A stretch of DNA of 7,489 nt from Thermomicrobiaceae bacterium (GTDB lineage Bacteria; Chloroflexota; Chloroflexia; Thermomicrobiales; Thermomicrobiaceae): positions 1 through 7,489 of the forward strand of contig JAICWZ010000085.1 in assembly GCA_025966355.1 (NCBI GenBank). The letters run 5' to 3'. Below, piece by piece: positions 1 through 5,971 of this stretch (the stretch's first letter is position 1; the number at the start of each line of letters is the position of its first letter). The notes below the pieces were generated by a model, which worked only from the letters and a program-made list of their open reading frames with translations, ran no database searches and had not been told where the DNA came from. The translations under genes and the position numbers were made by a program.

Positions 1-39
1 AGGCTTCATCCAACGGTGCAGATTACCACGAAACGTTCG

Positions 40-933
40 TCAACCGGCCGTGGGCGATGCGGCGGGCGTTCCGCCGCTGAACTGCACCGCATCGAGGGTG
101 AGCCGCAATTCGTTGGGCGCCAGGTCGACAGTAACGCGTTCGCCGCTGCCCAGTTCGCGCTGGTAGTTGCTCGATGCGAGATCGAAATCGTCGCTGTGTG
201 CGGCAGATGGTTGAACGCGGAGCGTCGATCTGATTGTCAGGTTGGTCGCGGTTCGCGAGAGCACCAGCGCATGGGTGCGGATTGGCATCGCACCAGCGCT
301 TTTCAGTACGTCAATGCCGTCTTTGGATGCGTCGAGGAATGCGAGTTGAACCGCGTGAAAGCGCAGGGTCAGCAGCGCGAATTCAGCCGAGTCGCTGGAG
401 AGCGGATCGCTCGCGGTCAGTTCCAGATGCACATCCGAGTCGATGTCGATCCGGCTCTGGTTGCTGGCGACGTTGACCGGTATCGCTCGACTGCTCGCTC
501 GTTGATAGAGCACGGTCCAGACCGTCTCGGTGGAGGGCTGGCCGAGGATCACGATCTGCTTCACGTCCTGCCGTTCCAGAAGGCCGAGCGCTCCTAACGC
601 TTGTTGATTATCCCATCCGGGAATGACTAATAGGTCGACCTGTCGCTTCCAGGGCAGCGTCGATCGACCAAGGAGATCGGCGAGATCGCTGCGAGCATTG
701 CCGCCGCCGAAGACGATCAGCGCGTTGTCGACGCGGATGATGCTGCTCAGCGTGCCACCGGTATTCCCGACGACGATCTGGTCATTGTCACCGGCGCTCA
801 CCAGAAGCTGGCCGGCCGTGGCCCCGAGCAGGACGGCGACGGTGATGGTGAGCGTGGTTGGGCGGATAAGAATGCGCCAGGACGGTCGCCCCTTCGCGTA
901 GCGGCGAAATCGCTGCCAGACGGCGAGGAACAC
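40..933 (-). CDS. Membrane-anchored ComEC-like protein with degenerate metallo-beta-lactamase fold
   Basis: This 297-residue protein (GTG start at 933) has a basic N-terminus (about residues 1-24), one hydrophobic membrane segment (about 25-45), and an external domain that ends in a short Ala/Pro/Thr tail. The domain follows the order of the C-terminal metallo-beta-lactamase domain of ComEC/Rec2: a strand with ALIVFGGGNARSDL (71-84; ILIDGG in ComEC), then LPWKRQVDLLVIPGWDNQQALGAL (93-116), which matches the 'LPxWDRxIDLLVLTHxHxDHxGGL' region, then VKQIVIL and a strand near 186-203 where ComEC has its later metal-binding Asp. The HxHxDH ligands are replaced by GWDNQQ, so metal-dependent hydrolysis is unlikely. 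The competence-type channel region of ComEC is absent. The gene overlaps the kinase stop by one base (TAGTG) and has no clear ribosome site of its own, which suggests translational coupling. An in-frame TTG at 990 is an alternative start that would overlap the kinase by 58 bases. The fold assignment is by eye and the role is unknown. Confidence 0.72.
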   Translation of the reverse strand: MFLAVWQRFRRYAKGRPSWRILIRPTTLTITVAVLLGATAGQLLVSAGDNDQIVVGNTGGTLSSIIRVDNALIVFGGGNARSDLADLLGRSTLPWKRQVDLLVIPGWDNQQALGALGLLERQDVKQIVILGQPSTETVWTVLYQRASSRAIPVNVASNQSRIDIDSDVHLELTASDPLSSDSAEFALLTLRFHAVQLAFLDASKDGIDVLKSAGAMPIRTHALVLSRTATNLTIRSTLRVQPSAAHSDDFDLASSNYQRELGSGERVTVDLAPNELRLTLDAVQFSGGTPAASPTAG

Positions 934-2900
934 TACGGTGCCGATGCGTTGTAATACGCGACGGCAATCGAAGAGCCGCGCGGCACCCAACTATTCCACT
1001 GCAACGTGCCACTGACGATGCCGCCATTGGGGAAGGTAGAACAATTGAATGTGCTGTCTTGCGCTTGAATTTGGGCGCAGGATTGAGGAACCGCGGAAGA
1101 GACGGACAATCCAGCGTTCTCCAGCTGCGATATTCCTTGCTGATACGGCACCTTGTAGACTTCGGGTACCTTCACCTGATCGCCAACGCTGGCGTAGAGC
1201 GTGACGGTACTTCCATTTTGGACCTGCCCCGACGGATCAGTCCCGATGACCGTGCCGGGCGCCACGGTCTTGCTCCCCTGCTCGACGACATTCACCGTCA
1301 GGCCGGAATCCTCCAGCTGACTCTTGGCCTGCGCTACCGGTTGGCCGACGAGGTTCGGAATCGTGACAAATTGCGAGCCAAGGCTGACCTTCACCTTGAT
1401 GGTCGAACCGCGTGGGGCCTGTGTGGCCGGCGCCGGATCCTGATCGAAGATCTTATTTGGCGGAAAGACGTCGGAATAAACTTTCTGCGCATCGATCTTG
1501 AATTCGCCTGGCAGCGCGGCCGTCTGCGCTTGATCGAGCGTGCTGTTGATGAGATTTGGCACGTTGGCCGTCGCTGCCGTGGCCGTTGCGCTCGGTGTCG
1601 GCGACGGAGTCTCAGTCGGCGTCGGCGATGGGGTTTCCGTCGCGGTCGGTGACGCGGCCGGCGTGCCCGTACCGGTTGCGGTTGGGGTTGCGTTGGAAGT
1701 CGGACTCGGTGTCGCCCGCGTCGTGGTCGCGGTGGGGCTCTTGGCCGCGACCGGCACGCTGGCGGATGGGGCCGGTGTCGAAACCTGCGCTGTCGAGGTG
1801 GCGGTCCCGGCGCCGGAGGGATCGAGGAACGAGAAATCTCCCAGTTTGAAGCCGAGCACGACCAGACCGACGAGGCCGATCAAAATAGCCGAGCCGATCA
1901 GCCAGGTAACACAACCAACGTCATCGCGAAACGGCTGCTCGCGCGGATTCGGTCGCGTTGCCGTGCGAGCACCAGCGCGCCCGGCACCATAGCCGCCCGC
2001 TGCTGCCGCGCTTCGTGGTCTGGCGCCACGCGTCGCGCCTCCAGCGGCGCCCGCGAGGACGCGCGTCGATTGCACCTCGTTGGGTGCTTCCTCCCAGTGG
2101 TCGAGCGCCGCCGCCAGCGCCGAGGCGGTTGGATAGCGATCTTCGGGATCCTTGGCCAGCGCGCGCATCACGATGTCTTCGACTTGCGGCGGGATGCTCG
2201 GATTGAATTCGCGGGGCGACGGCGGCACTGCGCTGACGTGTTGCATCGCCACGCCAACCGGCGTATCGGCATCGAAAGGAAGTTGCTTGGTCAACATTTC
2301 GTAGAGGACGATGCCGGTCGAATAGATGTCCGAGGCTGGCGTGGCGCGTTCACCGCGCGCCTGCTCCGGCGAGACGTAATGCACGGTTCCCATACCGGTC
2401 CCGGCTTCCGTCAGGTTGCTGTCGCTCAGCCCCTTGGCGATGCCGAAATCGACGACCTTGGCCTGGCCGTTCTCATCGACCAGGATGTTTTGCGGCTTGA
2501 CGTCGCGGTGAACCAGACCGTGTCGGTGGGCGGCGTCGAGTGCATCAGCGACCTGCCGCAGGATGAAGGCCGCGCCGTCGACGCTGAACGGCCCCTGACG
2601 ACGGATGAGGTCCTTCAGGTTGGGGCCGTTGACGAACTCCATGACGATGTAGTGCGTATCGCGGTCGTGGCCGACGTCGTAGACGTTGGCGATATTCGGA
2701 TGCGTCAGGCGCGCCGCGGATTGCGCCTCGCGGTTGAAGCGGAGCAGAAAATTTTGGTCAGAACCAAACTGTTCGCGCAGTAGTTTGATGGCAACGACGC
2801 GGCCCAGAACGAGGTCATAGCCGCGATAAACGACAGCCATGCCCCCCTCCCCGATCAACTGGTCGAGGCGGTAGCGCCCGTTCAGGGTCCTCGATTGCAC
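933..2900 (-). CDS. pknB: Transmembrane Ser/Thr protein kinase with three PASTA domains
   Basis: This 655-residue PknB/PrkC-type receptor kinase has a cytoplasmic kinase domain (about 8-270) with all catalytic elements. These are the Gly-rich loop GEGGMAVVYRG (17-27), AIK Lys39, Glu58, HRDVKPQN (131-138, catalytic Asp133), DFG (151-153), an activation loop with Thr164, Thr168 and Thr172 that could be autophosphorylated, and SPE (177-179). A low-complexity Ala/Gly/Arg juxtamembrane stretch (283-320) leads to a membrane helix (about 330-351). A Pro/Thr/Ser/Ala-rich external linker (362-445) follows, then three PASTA repeats beginning VPNL (447), IPNL (514) and VPEV (578). PASTA domains of this family bind peptidoglycan fragments, and the kinases regulate wall synthesis and growth. 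The third repeat is longer than the others and has a Cys pair (608, 620). The GTG start is fixed by an AGGAGG nine bases upstream and by the kinase N-terminus. A promoter lies directly upstream. The next gene overlaps its stop codon. The family call is secure; the ligand and substrates are not visible. Confidence 0.95.
   Translation of the reverse strand: MQSRTLNGRYRLDQLIGEGGMAVVYRGYDLVLGRVVAIKLLREQFGSDQNFLLRFNREAQSAARLTHPNIANVYDVGHDRDTHYIVMEFVNGPNLKDLIRRQGPFSVDGAAFILRQVADALDAAHRHGLVHRDVKPQNILVDENGQAKVVDFGIAKGLSDSNLTEAGTGMGTVHYVSPEQARGERATPASDIYSTGIVLYEMLTKQLPFDADTPVGVAMQHVSAVPPSPREFNPSIPPQVEDIVMRALAKDPEDRYPTASALAAALDHWEEAPNEVQSTRVLAGAAGGATRGARPRSAAAAGGYGAGRAGARTATRPNPREQPFRDDVGCVTWLIGSAILIGLVGLVVLGFKLGDFSFLDPSGAGTATSTAQVSTPAPSASVPVAAKSPTATTTRATPSPTSNATPTATGTGTPAASPTATETPSPTPTETPSPTPSATATAATANVPNLINSTLDQAQTAALPGEFKIDAQKVYSDVFPPNKIFDQDPAPATQAPRGSTIKVKVSLGSQFVTIPNLVGQPVAQAKSQLEDSGLTVNVVEQGSKTVAPGTVIGTDPSGQVQNGSTVTLYASVGDQVKVPEVYKVPYQQGISQLENAGLSVSSAVPQSCAQIQAQDSTFNCSTFPNGGIVSGTLQWNSWVPRGSSIAVAYYNASAP
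1597..1656. repeat. 24-base tandem repeat in the kinase linker
   Basis: About 2.5 copies of a 24-base unit (1597-1620, 1621-1644, partial 1645-1656; the plus strand begins GTCGGCGAYGG in the first two). They encode the ETPSPTPT-type octapeptide of the extracellular Pro/Thr/Ser linker of the PASTA kinase. This is probably a length-variable linker segment grown by slippage and not a separate element. Confidence 0.6.
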
Positions 2901-2909
2901 CGAATGCGT

Positions 2910-2915
2910 CCTCCT
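2910..2915 (-). promoter_or_regulatory. Ribosome binding site of the PASTA kinase gene
   Basis: A perfect AGGAGG on the minus strand, nine bases before the GTG at 2900. It decides the GTG as the kinase start, since no ATG lies nearby in frame. Confidence 0.8.
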
Positions 2916-2933
2916 GGTCAGTGAGTCACGGCA

Positions 2934-2963
2934 ATTCTAGAGAGTAGTCTTTTCGCCTGTCAA
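2934..2963 (-). promoter_or_regulatory. Sigma70-type promoter of the kinase operon
   Basis: On the minus strand a perfect -35 TTGACA (2963-2958) is followed by an 18-base spacer and a -10 TAGAAT (2939-2934; five of six match TATAAT). Transcription would start near 2927 and leave a short leader of about 27 bases that contains the AGGAGG. It is correctly oriented and placed to drive the kinase and the overlapping ComEC-like gene. The call is by consensus match only. Confidence 0.65.
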
Positions 2964-2964
2964 T

Positions 2965-2980
2965 CCAGACGATCGTCCGG
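2965..2980. promoter_or_regulatory. Palindrome just upstream of the kinase promoter, possible operator
   Basis: GACGATCGTC (2968-2977) is a perfect 10-base palindrome. It extends to 16 bases (CC-a-GACGATCGTC-c-GG) with one mismatched pair. It ends two bases before the -35 hexamer of the kinase promoter, where an activator or repressor dimer could sit. No family-specific site is recognised. Confidence 0.35.
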
Positions 2981-3000
2981 CAGCGATGCCCTTGCTGCCG
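2978..3000 (-). terminator. Hairpin between the hypothetical gene and the kinase promoter
   Basis: The arms CGGCAGC (2978-2984) and GCTGCCG (2994-3000) are perfectly complementary over 7 bp with a 9-base loop. The hairpin lies 62 bases past the stop of the upstream minus-strand gene and before the kinase promoter, so it is placed like a terminator. No U-run follows it, so termination would be weak or factor-assisted. Part of a control region is an alternative. Confidence 0.35.
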
Positions 3001-3061
3001 CGAAGAGCGGCCGCCGCGCCAGGTTCTCTCGAACGTCGCTCAATGAGTACGTGCCGTCGTG

Positions 3062-3631
3062 TCACGGTGTCGGTCGGATGATCGCAAATGAATTCGCCAT
3101 CTTTGCCAGCACATCTTCGGTAATCAACGAACCGGTCGTCCCCGACAGTCTGCACATAATGTCGATGCGGCAGTGCCATTGGAGCGTCACGTCGTCTTGT
3201 CCGTTCGCCGCGGTCTGCGCGATGCGCGCAAACTGCATTCGCCCTTCGGTAATCGTTGTGACCGTGCCATGCAACGAACGCAACGCCGGCGCCTGCGTGA
3301 TGAGGACATTCGCGTTTTCCGCGTCACGACAAGCAGCCTCGTTGGAGGCGATGAGCCCGACGACGAGAGATTGTCCGCCGCTGGCATCCGGATCAAGATC
3401 GATACGCGCTCCGTCCGGGTCGTACGTCAAACACGCGGGCAGGAAATTCGGAAGCAGGATCGCCGGTTGCCAATTCGCACGCAGCCGCACCACCGCTGGT
3501 GGTGCGGTCGGCCGCTGTATCGGTGATTCGACCAGAACGAACTGGGTCAGAAGCAGAACGACAACGACGATCAGGCCGGCGACCGCCAGAATGATCGCCA
3601 CAACCTTTTTCCATCTCAACCGTGAACTCAT
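3062..3631 (-). CDS. Unrecognised single-pass membrane protein with external Cys-containing domain
   Basis: This 189-residue protein has a short basic N-terminus (SSRLRWKK) followed by one strong hydrophobic segment (about 10-33) and no clear lipobox, so it is probably an N-terminally anchored external or periplasmic domain. The domain (about 45-189) has four cysteines (67, 101, 154, 160) that could form two disulfides. It ends in a helix LITEDVLAKMANSFAII (169-185). That ending, and LPACLTYDPDGARI earlier, recall DUF4367-type or anti-sigma-factor external domains in which a 'PxGY' strand and a terminal 'LxxIAESL' helix recur. The resemblance is weak and I do not assign the family. The ATG start has GAGG about four bases upstream and places the membrane segment at the N-terminus. 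The gene is divergent from the thioesterase gene and lies 161 bases upstream of the kinase gene, which has its own promoter. Confidence 0.75.
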   Translation of the reverse strand: MSSRLRWKKVVAIILAVAGLIVVVVLLLTQFVLVESPIQRPTAPPAVVRLRANWQPAILLPNFLPACLTYDPDGARIDLDPDASGGQSLVVGLIASNEAACRDAENANVLITQAPALRSLHGTVTTITEGRMQFARIAQTAANGQDDVTLQWHCRIDIMCRLSGTTGSLITEDVLAKMANSFAIIRPTP

Positions 3632-3769
3632 CCATCCTCATCGATGATGGCGAATCGCTCGCCCGTCCCCAGAGTTCATCGACTTGATTCAACCAAATTC
3701 ATCCGGCGCGCGAAACTTGATCGCTGCCCGTCCGTGGCTCTCGAGACCGTATGCTATCCTCGAAAACGC

Positions 3770-3778
3770 GGAAGGGAG
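3770..3778 (+). promoter_or_regulatory. Ribosome binding site that decides the thioesterase start
   Basis: GGAAGGGAG, purine-rich, ends four bases before the ATG at 3783. This supports that ATG over in-frame starts further upstream (from 3684), which would add 33 residues unlike the family. Confidence 0.65.
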
Positions 3779-3782
3779 CGGC

Positions 3783-4244
3783 ATGGCGCGCGAAGAACTC
3801 GTTAATACAGCACCCGATCACGGTTGTTTTGGCTGCGGCGAGCAGAATCCGATCGGGTTGCGCTTAAAATTCCATCGAGCCGGCGACGACGTGCAGGCGC
3901 ATTTCATCCCGAAGAAGGTTCACGAGGGATACGCCGCGATGATGCACGGTGGGATCGTCTCAACGCTGCTTGACGAGGCGATGAGTTGGGCCGTGATCGA
4001 TCGCGGCCACCTCGCAGTGACTGCCAAATTGGAGATCGAGTTCAAACGCCCCGTGCCGGTGACGGAACCGCTTCTCGTGATCGGCCGCGTTACGCGTGAT
4101 CGTCGCCGCCTCGTCGAAGCGGCCGGGGAGTTGCGCTCAGCCTCGGGCGATCTCCTCGCGACCGCCAGCGCCGTGTTTATGCGCGTCAGCGACGAGCAGC
4201 AACGAGCCTGGGAAGGAATCTACGGGCCGACGGCCAGTCAATAA
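3783..4244 (+). CDS. PaaI-family hotdog-fold thioesterase
   Basis: This 153-residue protein is of usual length for a PaaI/YbgC-like (PF03061, 4HBT) acyl-CoA thioesterase. It opens with HGCFGCGEQNPIGLRLKF (13-30), the CFxCGxxNPxGL signature common in this subgroup. MMHGGIVSTLLDEAMSW (53-69) then holds the HGG turn and the Asp64/Glu65 pair at the start of the central hotdog helix, where the catalytic acid of the family lies. The strands KLEIEFKRPVPV and LLATASAVFMRV complete the fold. The substrate cannot be read from the sequence; many members act on aryl- or medium-chain acyl-CoA, and none of the neighbours is a CoA enzyme. It is the only plus-strand gene recognised here. Its last 59 bases overlap the 3' end of ispE on the other strand. 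Confidence 0.88.
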   Translation: MAREELVNTAPDHGCFGCGEQNPIGLRLKFHRAGDDVQAHFIPKKVHEGYAAMMHGGIVSTLLDEAMSWAVIDRGHLAVTAKLEIEFKRPVPVTEPLLVIGRVTRDRRRLVEAAGELRSASGDLLATASAVFMRVSDEQQRAWEGIYGPTASQ

Positions 4245-5049
4245 GCGCTGCTTCGGCCGACTCCTGACTCGGGAATATGCCGATTAGGCTCGGTCCGGCT
4301 CCGCTCGGCAGGACGACGTTTGCTCCGGCTCGTTCGAGCGCGTCACGCGCCTCACGAATCGGCGCGTAGGCATCGAGCGCACGGGCGAACGCATTCTGGA
4401 GCATGGCGCGGTCGATCGGGTTGACTTGACGTAACTGGTTGGCGATCTGCCGGGTGAGTTCGCCGTCGCTGAAGTCGCCGGCGGTCAGACTGGCGTAGAG
4501 CGTGGCTGTTTTTCGTGGGATCCCGACGTCCGGAACAACGAGAACGAGCGGGAACGGCGTGCTGGGCGAGGGAAGCGGTTCCAGATCGGTGCCGCTGCCG
4601 GTCGCGAGGGCCGTGCCGCCACGAAGGAAGAACGGCACGTCGCTTCCTAATTCCGCGGCGATCGGAAGCAGTTCAGCGTCTGAAATGCCGGCGAGCCGGC
4701 CGATCGCGGCGAGCAGCGTTCCGGCATCGCTACTGCCGCCGCCCAACCCGCCCGCGAGTGGGATCTGCTTGTGTACGCGAAGTTCCGCCAGCAATGACAA
4801 ACCCAGGCGAGCGCGTACGAGATCGAGTGTGCGCAGGATCAGATCATCCTGCAGCGGAATGCGTGGATCGCGCGTGTAGGCGAAGCGTTCGGCCGGTGTC
4901 AGTACGATTTCGTCACAGAGATCGATCGTCTGCAGAATCGTGACGATCTCGTGGTAGCCGTCCGGGCGCTTGCCGGTGATTTCGAGGCCAAGGTTGATCT
5001 TGGCAGGCGCTAGCAACCGGAGCGGTTTGTTGAGTCGTAGGTCAGTCAT
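4186..5049 (-). CDS. ispE: 4-diphosphocytidyl-2-C-methyl-D-erythritol kinase
   Basis: This 287-residue GHMP-family kinase phosphorylates the 2-hydroxyl of CDP-methylerythritol in the non-mevalonate isoprenoid pathway, in the cytoplasm. Visible motifs are LLAPAKINLGLEITGKRPDG (12-31, with the conserved Lys17 and the DGYHE that follows), the ATP-binding IPLAGGLGGGSSDAG (96-110), GSDVPFF (135-141) with the catalytic Asp138, and a C-terminal glycine motif PSGAGPSLIGIF (248-259). Length matches the family. The ATG at 5049 is chosen because the family starts about ten residues before PAKINL. Longer in-frame starts reach only into rsmA coding sequence. It overlaps the rsmA stop by eight bases (ATGACTGA) and lacks a strong ribosome site, which points to translational coupling. 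Its 3' end overlaps the thioesterase gene on the opposite strand. Confidence 0.95.
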   Translation of the reverse strand: MTDLRLNKPLRLLAPAKINLGLEITGKRPDGYHEIVTILQTIDLCDEIVLTPAERFAYTRDPRIPLQDDLILRTLDLVRARLGLSLLAELRVHKQIPLAGGLGGGSSDAGTLLAAIGRLAGISDAELLPIAAELGSDVPFFLRGGTALATGSGTDLEPLPSPSTPFPLVLVVPDVGIPRKTATLYASLTAGDFSDGELTRQIANQLRQVNPIDRAMLQNAFARALDAYAPIREARDALERAGANVVLPSGAGPSLIGIFPSQESAEAALIDWPSARRFLPRLVAARR

Positions 5050-5971
5050 GGGAGCGAGCGCTCGTGAGCGCCGCATGCAGGCGGGCCCATTCGTCGAGCG
5101 AGAGCGTTTGAGCACGACGCGCCGGGTCAATACCGCAGGCGATCAACGCCGGCTCGACGATCTCCTTGCTCAGGCCGGGTGCAGCGGCCAGCGCGTTTGC
5201 CAACTGCTTGCGCTTTTGGCGGAATCCAGCTTTCACCATCTGGAAGAACGCTTTGCGTTTCGTCGGTTCGATGGCGGCCGAGGCGAAGACATCGATGCGA
5301 ATCACGCTGGAATCGACGGTCGGTGCCGGGACGAAGGCGCCCGGTCCGATCGTGAACATGATGCGCGGAGCACCGAAGAGTTGGACCGATACCGCGAGCA
5401 GATTCATATGGGGCGGCGTGGCGATAATCCGCTCAGCGACCTCGCGTTGCACCATGACGACGAGCCGCGCGGGAGGCGTTGGGCTCTCCAGCAGGTGTGA
5501 GATGGCGGCCGCCGCGACCGAATACGGGAGATTCGCGACGACGATGTAGCGGCGCCCGCCGGTCAGCGTATGCAGATCGGTCTGCAAGATGTCGGATTCG
5601 ACGATCTCGGTATTTGGCAGCGCGCGTTCACGCAGGTATGCGGCGAGGCGCTGATCCAGCTCGATCGCGATGACCTGACCGGCGCGCTCGGCAAGTTCCT
5701 CTGTCAGCACGCCGAGCCCCGGACCAACCTCAACGACGAGATCGCCGGCCCCGATCTCTGCCGCTTCCGCGATGCGGCGCACGATTCCGCGATCGTGCAG
5801 AAAATTCTGGCCGAGCGCCTTGCTCGGTTGAATTCCAAGGTCGTTGAGCGTCGACCACCAGGCGGATGGTTCACGTTTCGGCGGACGGCGTGGCATGTTT
5901 GACTCGAGCGGTCGCTGATGCCGGTTCTTGGTGATGATGCGGTAATCGTCTGGATTGATGCGGTCGGTCAC
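5042..5971 (-). CDS. rsmA: 16S rRNA (adenine1518-N6/adenine1519-N6)-dimethyltransferase
   Basis: RsmA (KsgA) dimethylates two adjacent adenines in the 3'-terminal hairpin of 16S rRNA with S-adenosylmethionine during 30S maturation. In the 309-residue reading, KALGQNFLHD (51-60) is the N-terminal signature, VVEVGPGLGVLTEEL (79-93) is SAM motif I, IAIELD (101-106) is the acidic motif II, NLPY (147-150) is the N6-adenine catalytic motif IV, FVPAPTVDSSV (213-223) is the family's FxPxPxVDS, and FRQKRKQL (250-257) lies in the C-terminal rRNA-binding domain. The GTG start at 5971 shares four bases (GTGA) with the selD stop. It gives about 30 extra N-terminal residues, basic and Pro-rich, compared with E. 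coli KsgA. An ATG at 5896 is the alternative and would give 284 residues. Neither has a strong ribosome site. Confidence 0.95.
   Translation of the reverse strand: MTDRINPDDYRIITKNRHQRPLESNMPRRPPKREPSAWWSTLNDLGIQPSKALGQNFLHDRGIVRRIAEAAEIGAGDLVVEVGPGLGVLTEELAERAGQVIAIELDQRLAAYLRERALPNTEIVESDILQTDLHTLTGGRRYIVVANLPYSVAAAAISHLLESPTPPARLVVMVQREVAERIIATPPHMNLLAVSVQLFGAPRIMFTIGPGAFVPAPTVDSSVIRIDVFASAAIEPTKRKAFFQMVKAGFRQKRKQLANALAAAPGLSKEIVEPALIACGIDPARRAQTLSLDEWARLHAALTSARSHD

Noticed and set aside
1..39. Start of another minus-strand gene at ATG 9-7 (ATGAAGCCT)
   Set aside because: Only three codons lie inside the window and no ribosome site precedes them, so nothing supports a gene.
16..597. Plus-strand open frame of 193 codons opposite the ComEC-like gene
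   Set aside because: Low-complexity Arg/Val-rich translation without motifs. The minus strand has a membrane helix and a recognisable fold, and continues the kinase operon.
2070..2783. Plus-strand open frame of 237 codons opposite the kinase domain
   Set aside because: It mirrors the kinase gene in a GC-rich genome where antisense frames stay open. The translation is rich in Arg, Asp and Val with no domain, while the minus strand encodes every kinase motif.
3632..3782. Promoters for the divergent hypothetical and thioesterase genes
   Set aside because: TTGA-type hexamers and TATGCT/TATCCT near 3750-3760 are present, but none pair at 16-19 bases spacing with a matching partner. Promoters must be here, but I cannot place them.
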